A DNA stretch of 37,912 bases from DATDUP01 sp035290345 (GTDB lineage: Bacteria; Patescibacteriota; Patescibacteriia; Magasanikbacterales; UBA922): assembly GCA_035290345.1 (NCBI GenBank), contig DATDUP010000004.1, forward strand, positions 1-37,912. Direction: 5' to 3'. The stretch's first letter is position 1. Each line of letters begins with the position of its first letter. Below are positions 1 to 10,800 of the stretch, piece after piece. A model generated the notes under the pieces. It was given only the letters and a program-made list of their open reading frames with translations. It made no database searches and was not told the DNA's origin. A program made the position numbers and the translations under genes.

Positions 1-80
1 TCGGCTTCAGGCTTGTTGGCCTGGGTAGTGATCCAGGACAGTGCTGCTTCATCTGCAATCAACTGAAAGAACGTTTTCAT
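1..80 (-). CDS. 5' end of an unknown gene with a strong ribosome binding site
   Basis: The first 26 codons of a minus-strand gene are visible, starting ATG at 80 and running off the left edge. The protein begins MKTFFQLIADEAALSWITTQ. I do not recognise it. A near-perfect Shine-Dalgarno (GAGGAGG) lies about 8 bases before the ATG, the strongest in the window beside that of rpsU. A promoter at 144-172 gives a leader of roughly 57 nt. It lies downstream of ftsA, where ftsZ often sits, but the N-terminus does not resemble FtsZ and a terminator separates the two. Confidence 0.6.
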   Translation of the reverse strand, partial: MKTFFQLIADEAALSWITTQANKPEA

Positions 81-143
81 TGCCTTTCCTCCTCTTGCTG
101 GTTATCGTCTGTGTTTCTAAATACTATGTGTAGAGGACAGAGT

Positions 144-172
144 AAGATATCAAGTTGATTGGGATTTGTCAA
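144..172 (-). promoter_or_regulatory. Promoter for the gene at 1-80
   Basis: On the minus strand a consensus -35 TTGACA (172-167) is followed after exactly 17 bases by TATCTT (149-144). Transcription would start near 137. The -35 box directly follows the U-tract of the ftsA terminator, so the end of one transcription unit and the start of the next are fused. Confidence 0.7.
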
Positions 173-200
173 ATATAAAAAACCCTGGTATTAACCAGAG
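173..200 (-). terminator. Rho-independent terminator after ftsA
   Basis: The minus strand reads CTCTGGT-TAAT-ACCAGGG followed by TTTTTTATATTT. This is a 7-bp stem with one G-U pair, a 4-base loop and a U-rich tail. It lies 27 bases past the ftsA stop codon and ends the long rpsU-to-ftsA gene array. Confidence 0.8.
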
Positions 201-226
201 ACTTTTATTATCAGGTCTGACTCTTT

Positions 227-1489
227 TTATGGCACCAAGGATTTAAACCACTGACGTACTTGACGCGAGGCTCTCTCCATTCCTTTAAAACTGGACCCGT
301 GTCCGTGCCTACCATCCGGTTGAATTTGCCCTCCCCATTTTACCAATCCAACAGCCGTAGTAAAAGAAAGATCAGACACCCTATCACTCATTCCTTGTAA
401 ACCCAAAGGATATCCTAATGAGGCTGGCAAGCCCAAAACTTCCTTTGATAATTCCACTAATCCGGAAATCTTTGCCCCCCCGCCAGTATAAACCATACCA
501 GCTGGCAAAAGACGCCGACGACCGACTTTCCCCAGTTCTTGATCAATCTTTTCTAAAATTTCCTCCAAACGTGCCCCAACTATTTCGGCGATGTACTTCT
601 TTTCCACTTCTTCGCTTGTCCCCGCTCCCACACTCAACAAATCTATTTTTTCCTTACGGGACAAACCCGTGGTCACACAATCGCCAAATTCTATTTTTAC
701 TCTTTCGGCTACCTCAATCGGACTCTTCAAACCAATAGCTAAATCATTGGTCACATGTTCGGACCCGAGCGGCAAAACTGCTACCTGGATGATTTCTCCC
801 TCTTCATAAACAACCAGACTCGTGGTTGAACCACCAATATTCACTACCCCTACCCCCAATTCTTTTTGACGTGGCGTAACTACGGCTTCGCCTACGGCCA
901 GAATACCCAGCACCAAATCATCAATATCTATGCCCGTGCGGTATATGGATCGGGTTTGATTATTAATATGCGAACTGGACCCCTGAATGATCTGTGTATC
1001 AACTTCTAATCTAATCCCAGTCATTCCAGCCGGATCTTTTATCCCGGTCTGGCCGTCAACAGCGTAACGACGGGGAATGACATGCAAAACTTCATAATTC
1101 AAAGGAGTGGCAATGGCCCGAGAGGCCTCAATGGCTCGCTCCATGTCTTCATGGCCGATTTCTCCGTCCGGCTTCGCTACCGCCACCACCCCTTTACTTT
1201 CTTGAGAACGGATATGGGGACCGGAAATACCGACCCAAGCATGCTCTACGGGAATTCCAATGAGACGTTCAATTTTCTCTAAACCGCTGGAAATACTAGA
1301 TACTGCCTCCTCAATACTGGTCACCACCCCCTTATGCACTCCTTCTGAAGGCACTTCTACCAAGCCAACAATCTGCAAATCTGACCGATTATTTACTCCC
1401 ATCTGCTGTTTTCCCACTACCAAACGGATGGCGGTGGAGCCAATGTCTAATCCGGTAATCAATCTGGACTGTGGTTTCTTTCCTAACAT
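227..1489 (-). CDS. ftsA: Cell division protein FtsA
   Basis: An actin-like ATPase of 420 residues, the usual FtsA size. FtsA tethers FtsZ filaments to the inner face of the membrane and recruits the divisome. Visible ATP-fold motifs are phosphate-1 GLDIGSTAIRLVVG near residue 13, phosphate-2 VNIGGSTTSLVVY near 217, and the adenosine motif YTGGGAKISGL near 336. The extreme C-terminus (RQWFKSLVP) has the amphipathic character of the FtsA membrane-targeting helix. It is the last gene of the array: 21 bases separate it from dgkA upstream and a terminator follows. Only a weak AAAGG ribosome site precedes the ATG. No ftsZ is visible on this side. Confidence 0.96.
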   Translation of the reverse strand: MLGKKPQSRLITGLDIGSTAIRLVVGKQQMGVNNRSDLQIVGLVEVPSEGVHKGVVTSIEEAVSSISSGLEKIERLIGIPVEHAWVGISGPHIRSQESKGVVAVAKPDGEIGHEDMERAIEASRAIATPLNYEVLHVIPRRYAVDGQTGIKDPAGMTGIRLEVDTQIIQGSSSHINNQTRSIYRTGIDIDDLVLGILAVGEAVVTPRQKELGVGVVNIGGSTTSLVVYEEGEIIQVAVLPLGSEHVTNDLAIGLKSPIEVAERVKIEFGDCVTTGLSRKEKIDLLSVGAGTSEEVEKKYIAEIVGARLEEILEKIDQELGKVGRRRLLPAGMVYTGGGAKISGLVELSKEVLGLPASLGYPLGLQGMSDRVSDLSFTTAVGLVKWGGQIQPDGRHGHGSSFKGMERASRQVRQWFKSLVP

Positions 1490-1510
1490 AATTGCCTTTA
1501 TATCACCATA

Positions 1511-1885
1511 TTACAGAAAAAGTCGAGCTAAATCAACCAAGTGCGGCCAAAAAATAACCAAGCCGACAATCAAAGAACCAATTGAAGCCAAAAATACGGC
1601 CGCGGCCATCATGTCTTTTATTACTTCCACTTGATAGGTCAAGCGGGGTTTTAATAAATCCACGAACTTTTCCACTACGGTATTCAACAATTCCAAAATT
1701 AAAACCAACATTACCAAAATGATAATGACAATTGTTTCCGCCTTAGTTAAAGAAAAAAACCAGGTCAGAAACAATATCATGACCGTCATGATCACCTGAA
1801 TCCGAAAATTTTGTTCTTGTCTAAAAACGGTCGCTATCCCCCGCGCCGCATAACCCAGACTCTGCCAAAAACGTTTCAGATTCAT
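1511..1885 (-). CDS. dgkA: Undecaprenol / diacylglycerol kinase (DgkA family)
   Basis: A small integral membrane kinase of 124 residues. The family phosphorylates diacylglycerol, or in Gram-positive-type members undecaprenol, recycling the lipid carrier for wall synthesis. The sequence shows an N-terminal amphipathic stretch (YAARGIATVFRQEQNFRIQ), then three hydrophobic helices. The family signature ELLNTVVEKFVDLL lies near residue 64 and KDMMAAAVFLAS near 90. Its ATG overlaps the ybeY stop as ATGA, so translation is probably coupled. With ftsA downstream and a PAP2 phosphatase elsewhere in the window, an undecaprenol role is more likely than a diacylglycerol one, but that is inference. Confidence 0.9.
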   Translation of the reverse strand: MNLKRFWQSLGYAARGIATVFRQEQNFRIQVIMTVMILFLTWFFSLTKAETIVIIILVMLVLILELLNTVVEKFVDLLKPRLTYQVEVIKDMMAAAVFLASIGSLIVGLVIFWPHLVDLARLFL

Positions 1886-2304
1886 ATCAACTTTTCTAAA
1901 TACCTCTCTTGTTTATTAAACATCTTTTCTTTTTCCTTGCTTGTCCTGTGCTCATATCCTAGCAAATGCAGGGCCCCGTGTACTAACATCCTTCCAGCTT
2001 CTTTTTTCTCGGTTTCTCCCCATTCCTTGGCCTGAGACTTTATTCGCACCGGGCAAAGAAAGATGTCTCCCCAATCTCTTTCTTCTCCTTCTCTTGGGTC
2101 TTCGGTAGGAAAAGAAAGCACATCTGTCACTCTATCCTGACCACGATAGGCAGCATTCAATTTACGCATCTTCTCTACTCCTACCAGATGCACACTCATC
2201 GCCCCCCTTTTCTTCTCTCCATTCATAACCGCAGACAAAACCTTGACTATTTGTTTTTCTTTTAATATCCAAGAGCGCCGTGAAAGATAGAGGTTTACCG
2301 TCAT
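1882..2304 (-). CDS. ybeY: Endoribonuclease YbeY (16S rRNA maturation)
   Basis: A metal-dependent RNase of about 140 residues for 16S rRNA 3'-end maturation and ribosome quality control. The zinc motif HGALHLLGYEH, with the family spacing H-x3-H-x5-H, lies near residue 114 of the chosen protein. The motif VTDVLSFPTED, typical of the family, lies near residue 60. I chose the ATG at 2304: it lies one base past the stop of the upstream gene and is preceded by GGGGGA. An in-frame ATG at 2328 would add 8 residues inside that gene. The 3' end overlaps dgkA by 4 bases. Confidence 0.93.
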   Translation of the reverse strand: MTVNLYLSRRSWILKEKQIVKVLSAVMNGEKKRGAMSVHLVGVEKMRKLNAAYRGQDRVTDVLSFPTEDPREGEERDWGDIFLCPVRIKSQAKEWGETEKKEAGRMLVHGALHLLGYEHRTSKEKEKMFNKQERYLEKLI

Positions 2305-2305
2305 A

Positions 2306-3484
2306 CTACCAGTCCCCCAGCTCGTCATCTTCCCCTATTGTAGTTGAAGCACTGGTGGTAGTGATCTCATTTCCTTCTACTGGCATAACCACCTGGGGTG
2401 GCAATTCCACCAAAGTCTTGGCTGGACGAAAACTCTGAATCATCATTTGCATCAGATGACGAAAAGCAATCGGCTGGCCGTCCTCTGGAGAGTTATAAAC
2501 CAACACTAAAATCCGTTCGGCCGTGGGGAAATAGGCAACCAATTCATCTTTTCGCCCTTGCCAAGGCTCTTGAAAACGGTTCATCCCCGGCTGCAAATCT
2601 GAATATTGTTCGCCAACAGTTTGCTGGGCAAACCAGTCGGTAAAAGAAAGGGAACTATCCTTCTCAAAAACCATGACCTCTATATAATCGCCGGAAAGAG
2701 AACTAAATAACACTTGCCGTTTGTCGGTATCCACTTCTCCGACTTGCCAGGCCGTTGGATAGTATAAGCGATATTGCCAGCGGGGATTAACATACTCGGC
2801 CACGAGTCCGGAATCAATCAGTTTAATCGGGGCAAAACCCTTTGGATTATAAAGATTATAAATTTCCTGCCCATCATAATACCCATCACCATCACTATCC
2901 CACAAACCACTATCTGTACCCAAGATTTCTTCTTCCCAATCAGTCAATAAATCATTATCCACGTCAGCGCTATTAGTAAAAACCTTCAGAGGAAAAGATA
3001 AAACCAGAGGTGAGACTAAGGAAGGCGGGGTAGAGGTGACAGTTTCTTCTTCAGTCACCGGGACTAACTTTTCCTCTTCTTCTTTAGTTATCTCCGGTAC
3101 TATTGGTTCCTCTGTTCCAGTTTCTGACAAATTAACATCTATGTTTGCATTAGCTGTTTCTGGTACAGCCGGAAGAGCTTGACGCACATAATACCAAGAA
3201 ATAGCTACCACCACTATCAAAAAGAAAATGACTCCTGCGATTATTTTTATTCCCCGCCCAGAGGCCAAAGAGTGGCCCCCGCCCTTTGTCTGACTCTTTA
3301 CTAGAGGTTTTCCTGAAGGCTTTTTTTCAATTTCTGGTCTGAGTGGTTTTTTTATAGCTGGCTTTTCTTTGACAGGAGTTTGGTAATGTACGACTGGATC
3401 CAAACCACCATAAAAAGCCTCCGGCATGACCGTAATGTTATTTGAATCTATTTTTTTTACTTTTTCTTTTTTGGACCAGAACAT
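2306..3484 (-). CDS. Membrane-anchored TSP3-repeat protein with a PsbP-like C-terminal region
   Basis: A 392-residue protein with a cytoplasmic lysine- and proline-rich N-terminus of about 80 residues. One membrane helix follows (IIAGVIFFLIVVVAISWYYV), then an acidic, Thr/Ser/Glu-rich linker. Residues about 175-215 hold thrombospondin type 3 units with the calcium-binding pattern DxDxDxxxD (DVDNDLLTDWEEE, DSDGDGYYDGQE). The last ~150 residues (from YRLYYPTAWQV) resemble the PsbP-like fold found in many bacterial lipoproteins; this is tentative. It is probably a cell-surface protein facing outward. It is the third of three TSP3 genes in a row and sits 17 bases after the previous one. Confidence 0.75.
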   Translation of the reverse strand: MFWSKKEKVKKIDSNNITVMPEAFYGGLDPVVHYQTPVKEKPAIKKPLRPEIEKKPSGKPLVKSQTKGGGHSLASGRGIKIIAGVIFFLIVVVAISWYYVRQALPAVPETANANIDVNLSETGTEEPIVPEITKEEEEKLVPVTEEETVTSTPPSLVSPLVLSFPLKVFTNSADVDNDLLTDWEEEILGTDSGLWDSDGDGYYDGQEIYNLYNPKGFAPIKLIDSGLVAEYVNPRWQYRLYYPTAWQVGEVDTDKRQVLFSSLSGDYIEVMVFEKDSSLSFTDWFAQQTVGEQYSDLQPGMNRFQEPWQGRKDELVAYFPTAERILVLVYNSPEDGQPIAFRHLMQMMIQSFRPAKTLVELPPQVVMPVEGNEITTTSASTTIGEDDELGDW

Positions 3485-3501
3485 AAGCTAATTAAGACAA
3501 A

Positions 3502-4368
3502 CTAACCTGAAGTGGTGGCAGAAGTAGTGGTTTCGGTCATGGTTGTCTCCCCGGCCTCGGTCGGCGGCTCAAATAATTTTCCTGAACCAGTTGGGCTATA
3601 ACCATTTTTTACTTCTGCCCCATCAAGATAAGTATCCCCGTCTGTATCCGGATTTAAGGGATCAGTTTTCCAAATTGATACTTCATCTCGATCCCCTAAG
3701 CCATCCCCATCCGTATCCCAATTGTTTGGATCTGTTCCTAAATCGTTCTCAAAACTATCATCTAGACCATCCCCATCCTTATCCAAAGGTTCACCAAACA
3801 ACAATTCTTCGTCCAATATATCCCCTTCTACATCTTCAGCGGAAGGAACCATTGCTTCAGTCCCGGTTGTGTTCTCGTCCCCAGGTAGAATGACTTCCTC
3901 TGTTCCCTCTTCCCCGCTGGTCACTTCTGACTCTTCCCCAACACTGGTCGTTGATTCAATGTTGGGTTCCGAAACTAGCATGTAATTATTGTACAACCAC
4001 CAACCTCCCAGACCTAATCCCCCCAAGACCAAAAGCACTACCAAGACCGTAACGATAATTCGAGTCAGGGTTGGTCCCTTTACCGGATACATTTCCGGGC
4101 GTTCAGACGAATCTGGAGTTGAGGGCAGATTGGGAGCGGATGGAACCGAAGGATTTGGCATTGTCTCCGTTTCCAAGGTTGGCTTCGCCCGCAAGCGGCC
4201 ATTGTCCAAAGCCGAAGGCATTGCCGGGGCGATCGGAGTCATGGTTGCAGGTTCCCCTGTCTCTCCTTTTTCCACACCAGAAAACATGTCATCCGGCTCA
4301 CCTACTGGAAGATTACTAGGCGGCGTTGCTCCAGCGGCTGATTTGTTAAAATTCTGATCATCAAACAT
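3502..4368 (-). CDS. Membrane-anchored TSP3-repeat protein
   Basis: A 288-residue protein. The first ~95 residues are disordered and rich in Pro, Ser and Glu. A single membrane helix follows (IIVTVLVVLLVLGGLGLGGW), then an acidic Thr/Glu linker. Three TSP3 calcium-type repeats lie near residues 195-260 (DKDGDGLDDSFEN, DTDGDGLGDRDEV, DTDGDTYLDGAEV), followed by a Thr-rich tail. The topology suggests the repeats are displayed outside. I chose the ATG at 4368 (MFDDQNF); a TTG two codons upstream is possible. No enzymatic domain is visible. It belongs with its two TSP3 neighbours and the giant protein upstream. Confidence 0.75.
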   Translation of the reverse strand: MFDDQNFNKSAAGATPPSNLPVGEPDDMFSGVEKGETGEPATMTPIAPAMPSALDNGRLRAKPTLETETMPNPSVPSAPNLPSTPDSSERPEMYPVKGPTLTRIIVTVLVVLLVLGGLGLGGWWLYNNYMLVSEPNIESTTSVGEESEVTSGEEGTEEVILPGDENTTGTEAMVPSAEDVEGDILDEELLFGEPLDKDGDGLDDSFENDLGTDPNNWDTDGDGLGDRDEVSIWKTDPLNPDTDGDTYLDGAEVKNGYSPTGSGKLFEPPTEAGETTMTETTTSATTSG

Positions 4369-4391
4369 AAGCAAGATTAAAATTAGATAAT

Positions 4392-4805
4392 TTATTTCAA
4401 AGGATCATGACCATAAAAAATCTCCAAACCGTCGCCATAACCGTCGCCATCCGTGTCCGCTTTCGTCGGATCAGTTTTGGTTTGTTCCACTTCTATTTTG
4501 TCCGACAGATTATCATTATCCGTGTCCGCTTTTTCCTTGTCTGTACCCAATTTTTGTTCCTCCTCATCCGTCAATCCGTCACTATCCTTATCATTGTCTG
4601 GAAGGGTGTCATATACCATGAGCAAAGGCTGATCTTTTTTTTTCTCTTCTCCATCCACCGAATTATCCACCTCCGCCGAGATCTCTTTCGCCTCCTCCGG
4701 TCGCTGGCTCGCCCGCCAATCGCGAAAAAGAAAAACTGATACCGTAATCAAGATGAGTAACAAAAGGGCAAGAACGATGATATTAACAAATTTTTTTAAT
4801 TCCAT
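4392..4805 (-). CDS. Small membrane-anchored TSP3-repeat protein
   Basis: A 137-residue protein with an N-terminal membrane anchor (VNIIVLALLLLILITVSVFL), a charged linker and three TSP3 units filling the C-terminal half (DNDKDSDGLTDEEE, DTDNDNLSDKIEV, DTDGDGYGDGLEI). Acidic residues at the calcium-ligand positions are well kept. The ATG at 4805 (MELKKF) lies 11 bases after the stop of the giant gene. A longer reading from 4841 would overlap that gene and is less likely. It is probably co-transcribed with the giant gene. A structural or calcium-dependent partner role is inference only. Confidence 0.75.
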   Translation of the reverse strand: MELKKFVNIIVLALLLLILITVSVFLFRDWRASQRPEEAKEISAEVDNSVDGEEKKKDQPLLMVYDTLPDNDKDSDGLTDEEEQKLGTDKEKADTDNDNLSDKIEVEQTKTDPTKADTDGDGYGDGLEIFYGHDPLK

Positions 4806-4816
4806 AAGACAAAACT

Positions 4817-7800
4817 TTAAGGGGAAAAGACTTGCGTCCACCCGCCTTCTTCGTTCAATTGGCTCTCTGAATCAATAACTGGTAATTGTTTCCAAATGAA
4901 ACTGGAATTTGTCAAAATCTTATTTTCATCACGCAGGTAAACCACACCTTTATCTGTAATCGCAGCAGTATACACCCACCAGACTTGTGCGTCTTGATTC
5001 GCCGAAGGATCAGCCGCGGCTAAAGAATACTCTGCCCCTGGTCGGCCAAAAGCCAGATTAGTATATTTATTCGAATTGGTTTTCCATAGTCCATCTACTA
5101 ATTCCAAACTTCCATTCGGCCAAGGCCAATACACTTCTACATCTACGGTCTTGTTATCCGCATAAAGCGATTGCAAAGAAGTAGCCGGATTCAAACTAGT
5201 AAGATAATAAGCATAGAGAGTTACCCCCGGCACTACCACTCCTCCGTTCGGTGTCCACATCTTACGGCAATCCTGGTCGTACTGGCCTTCACAATATTCC
5301 AGGGACAAAGACTCATATGAGAACGGCTGATCAGCAATCACTGGAAAATCTACATCGCCATGATAAGTTACTCGGTCTCCCCAATCCGCCACGTTACTGA
5401 CTCCGCAAAACGGGAAATTTCCGGACATGTAATCCGGTCGATCACAGTATTGTACCTTATTATTGCCATTAAGCAACAAAGCATTAAACGATCCGTTATT
5501 TCCCGTAGTCAACATGTTGCCTAACAAACGGAAGCCATTGTATTTACCACTAGCAAAATCCTTTTTCCACCAGCGGACCACAGTCCGAACCTGGTCGTTC
5601 TTAGCCAGACCCTGGTACAGAACCGGAGAAGTTAGCAGAGAATAACTATAGAAAGTCTTCCCGCCAACGCTACTAATGGCCAAATGCTTATCATTATAAG
5701 GCAACATCAAATCAGTATTCTTATCCACCGTCTCATCAATTACCGCTGGAATGCCAAACAAATAATAATCTCTAGCCTTCAAGTTCCAACTGGGATTTTC
5801 CGCTGTACAAAAACTGTGCAGATTGACCTTCTTGTCACCTTTAAAAGGAAATTCATAATGAGGGACAGTGCCAATGATCATGGGCAGGCTATCCGTGGCT
5901 TGAGAATGGGAATTGCCATACCAAATCCCCAACTCAATATCCTGAGTCTCAATTTTAGAAGCAGTCGGATCAGTGACACTTGCCCATTTGACAGTCAAAT
6001 CAACGCCATCGGGGTTGCCACCTTTATTTTTGTAAATATCCTCCAGACCACAAGAGACTATCGTATCTTCAACTAATTTCTGGCAATTGTCAGCACACAG
6101 ATATTTACCCTCCTCATAAGGCAAGGGGTTGGGAAGAAGAAATAATAAATGATAGATTTTGTTCTGATAGGCCTGCATCATTATTGACTGGAGTTTGGTA
6201 TTGTAGTAAGCGTCAACCTGACCCTGGGCAATCATCGTGCCCTTCCATTTATCATTTTCCTGCCAAGTCTTGGCGGATTGGCCGTCGCAAACTTCCAATA
6301 AAATCTCCTGCTGGTCTAATGGCTGAGAAAAATATTCTTCTGGATCAATTAGTGCTTCTGGCGGATATTTTTCATCACCATTCAAATCCACAAAGTCCAG
6401 TTTGTTATTACCACAGTATTGAACCGGATCAACATACAAGACTTCTTTACAGTCTGTTGAGCAATAAGAACAAGCCTGACCATACGCCGGTTGGCATACC
6501 TGTCCGTTTTTATCTTTACCTAAATCACAAACTTCTTTTTGGTCGGCTGGGACGTCTGAACCATTTTGGACAACACCATCACCGCATTTCACTTCTTCGC
6601 TTTCTATTTTTTCCTTTGGCCCGGCCCCTAAATATACCCCATCACAAACTGCTCGATAGGGTTGGTCATTAAAAATCGTCTCAGACAAAACCGCGGCACA
6701 ACTCTTCTGATATTTATCCACATCAAACACTATTTCTTGAAAATCAATCTTACTTGCTCCCAACACTTCCACTTTATTACACTCTAAACCATAGGCCCGA
6801 CAAATGGCATCGCCTGTTCCCTGCCCTTTATCATTAGCTTTACAAGCGGCGATCAACGGGCCGTGCTTATCAGGTTGAGCTAACTTCCCTAATTTTTCCA
6901 GTAAATCTTTATAATCAATACCATCGTTCAAATAAACATCCGTCCGATAACCCATGGCCGTCGAGGTAGTAAAGAATGGCTCAACCAGCTTACAAGCGAT
7001 ATTTTCCACCTGGCAACGGTTATTACAACCATCCTGAGTAGTTTGATTCCCATCTTCGCATTGTTCCTGACCAATTTCCTTTACTCCATCCCCGCAATAA
7101 CCACCACTGGCCTGACAGTCCCAAGAACAACTATTTTGCTTAAGAAAATTATATTGTGAGCCATATTGCGCATCTTTTTTACAAGGACCATAATTCTGGA
7201 GCGGATACAGAGTCCAAGTGTTAGTAAAATATCCCTGCACTTGCCACCAATCCAGATTTATCACCTGCTGGCTCGTGCTTGCCCAGCAATCCTGGTCTTG
7301 ATTACAAACCAGACGATGATCTTTCTCGCAATGTCCGGTCCATTGCGCACAGCCTTCTCTCCATTTCAAAAGTGTTGGCTGATTTATCGGCAAAGAATCT
7401 ACAAAAGCATCACAGGCCAACCTTGTCCCTTTAATCTTAGCTGGCGGCTGTTGATAAGAGATTTGTACTTGATCCACCTGCTCACAGGTTTCCAGAGGAT
7501 TGCCTTCTTCATTAAAATCAATATAACCATTACCACACTTGGCCGTAGCCGAACCAGTGCATTTATCATTACAATGGCCATAAGAGCCGTTCAATACTCC
7601 ATCATCGCAAACTTCTTGTCCTTCCACTTTGCCATTACCGCAACTAGTCGCCGATTGGCAAGTACCATAACTCCACTGACAAGTTGCTGTACAGGTTTTA
7701 CTACTGATCTGCCCAGTCGGACAATTAGCCCAAGTCTGCTCACAAGCTACCGGTTTAACCACATCAAAGTAATTACTTACCGGCTCGCACTTGATCCGGC

Positions 7801-10800
7801 TCGCACTATTGCTTAGCCAACTATTTATATCATGCTTATCAGCGGCAATGGTTTTACCATCAATGGTAATACTGCCATTCCGCGCCCGATTAAGGTACAG
7901 GGACGACTGTAAGCACTCAGCGTTGTGGCTACAACCAAAAACATAATTCAAAGAATCGGAATCAGCATCCAACATTTCAGCATCACGGATCTGATTTCCC
8001 ATCCAAGCACACAAGCCAGTATCTGAATCAGAATAAGTAGTTCCGCCTTTTATCGTGCTCTTGTTAAGATAATAGCCACACTTCTGGTCATCTTCATGTT
8101 CACTACAGCTCTTGTCCCATTGGCTGGAGAGATACCCGGCCACACAACCGGTCTTTTGGCCGTAGTTGCTCACATAGGTTTTGTTGGGTGGTTCACACTG
8201 CTCACCGGCGTTAATCACGCCATTGCCGCATTTCTCCTGCAAAGGACTTACTTCAGTATTGGGCAGACACCAGGGTTCCAAGGAATAATAATCAAAGTCA
8301 ACATAATCTTTGGCAAACTGTAAATCAGGAGTGAAATATTCTAAAGGACCGTGAAGGAGATAGGAAGCACCATTATTTTTCGCCTCATATTCATAAACTA
8401 AAGATTTGGCTGGACAAGAATATATTTGTTCCGCCGGCTTCCAACAGGTTTGTTGATCAGCCAGAGAATCACAACCTCGCCAATCATTGATTTCCTCCAA
8501 AGGCAAGCTGGATCCTAATTGTGCTCCTAATTTCCCCCAAGACGGCCAGCGAGACACAGTGTAGCTCTTGATAAAGGTACCGGAATCCAAGATCGGATAC
8601 GCTTTGTTCTGGGCGAAATAACTAGCAAAAGTATCTTGGATTTTGGCGATGTCTCCGACCCGTTGCCAATCGCGATTCATCTTAGTACGGGCGTTAGCAC
8701 AGATTGGAGCAGTATGTTCTAGTAATTGAGCGTTCTCTGTTACCACGCAAGTATTCTTCAAATAATCAACTGGAACAGATAGGGTAGTATCAGGCAAACA
8801 CTTCTCACCAACACCACAAACCCCATTGGCGCACTGCCCTTTTTTCGCTCCATCATCACCATAACAGAAAAGAGCAGTGGCTGGAACAGAATATTTATCT
8901 GTAGTGGGCAAGCAGGTAGCGTCTGTATCCTTATTACATTCCGCAAATCCATTGGGGCAGCTCCCCCCCTTGGTATTGTCCAGGGCATAACAGAAATATT
9001 GATCAGTAGGAATATCCTTCAAAAGAATAGAGCCAGGACAATTCAAGTCAGCCACACAAAGTTCTCCGGTGTGTTTGCAATTGCCCTGACTTTCTTTTAT
9101 CGTCTCATATCCCTTGGCTTGCCAGCAATCCAAGTCACTGGTACAAATTTTTTTCACATAAGTAAAATCCGGAGTTTCCAAATCTTTTCCGCAATAACCA
9201 AAATCACTGATATTGATATTGAAGGACAGGCCAGACAACAGTTGATTGAAAACCTCTTGCGTATTCGCTTGCGCATTCTCGTTCAAGGTGAGCTGGTAAA
9301 TATTAGAGTAAATATTTTTCTTGTCCGCGGTTTCATTCAAAGCCGCCACATAATAGCTTACCCCATCCGTTACCGCCTCTCGACCGCCGACATCCACTGC
9401 CTTGATCGTCCCAGTAAAGCCTTGTCCCCCCTCGCTCTTGCCTTTGTTATACCAATCCGCTGGAGAAAAATGCTTTTCGTTAGTAAAGACCTGGAGACCG
9501 ATAACATCATCGTTCAAATCATTAAAGAATAAGAACCGTTTCAAAACTTTGTCTTCCGCAATCGCGTCAACAAATTCCGTCTCCACTACATCAGCGGCCT
9601 GAGCACAAGCCTGGCTTCCCGGCACTTTCCAGATCGGCAACAAATCTTTACAAATCTCGCCTATTCCTACTTCACAGTCCTGATCCACGGCGCAAGAACG
9701 ATAAGTAGAACCATATTGAGGCGGATAGGGTTTGGCCGAATTATTTTTATAACAATATTTTCCCGTGGGTGAAACAAAAGTCTGGCAATTATTCGTTTGC
9801 AAATCGGCCATTGATGTCCCTGTCTCACAACCAGCGATAAATCCAGAGATGTGGGGCGGATTGTTGTATGGTACATTATAAGCTAATGGACAATCCGCTT
9901 CAGTCTGGCAGACCTGATCTGCTTTATACTGACAAAAACTGGGTTGAGGAATTTTATTTTTCAGTTCGTAATCTAAGAAAAGTTTTGGCTTCAAATAAGG
10001 TAAATCGTCGGTCTTGTCGCCGCTCACGCCCGCATCCGCGCAATAACTTAAACTGAAATTCAAATATTCGCTGTTGACTGTCGGCAAAGCTGACCCATCA
10101 AAATTCCCCAAAGCGTCAAAACCACTCGTATTATCCAGACCTTCTTTAATTTCAGTATAAGTGAGACCTTCCTTGAAGGGGTAGGTCTTGGCCGGGGAAG
10201 GCCAAGGATTCTCGCAAAACTCAGCCTGTAAATCTACCAACCCAGTAAAAGTTTGGCCCAATTGATTCTCTTCACTAATATCAACATCTTCAGTAATTAG
10301 GGCATTAGCCACACCCACCATCTTTCCTTCTACATTGCGGGAAGCAATCTTGGTCACTGGTTTATCCGCTGGCGAACCAACTGCCGGAATGGCAAAAATC
10401 TCATTCGCCTGGGGCTGCCAGTCCCAAGACCAGGCATACTGTCCAGGAATGGGGACAATTGGCTGATTACTGCTACTCAAAGCTGCCGCCAAAAAAGTCT
10501 GGCTCTGTTCTGGAAGAGTAAAGAGAAAACTTGCGGGCTCCACCATTACATCTGTCAATTTGCAAATCTTGTCACTGGTGACAAACACCCAAGAGTCATC
10601 CAAACTATCAATGTGCGGATTGCGAATGCCAATGCCGGAAACTGTGGTCAACCCGCTATTACCACCCCGTAACCAAATAGCTACCGGTGTATTGGCGGGC
10701 AACAAATCCTGTAAGAATAAAGAAACCGTGCTGGTCACCTGTCCATCAGCCTGTAAATTAGTCACTGCTGATTCGACTTGTACTTTTCCACTGCACCAAA

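Noticed and set aside
7166..9532. Long plus-strand open frames (216 and 177 residues) opposite the giant gene
   Set aside because: They are antisense to clear coding sequence, show no family features or ribosome sites, and read as shadows of the cysteine-rich frame.
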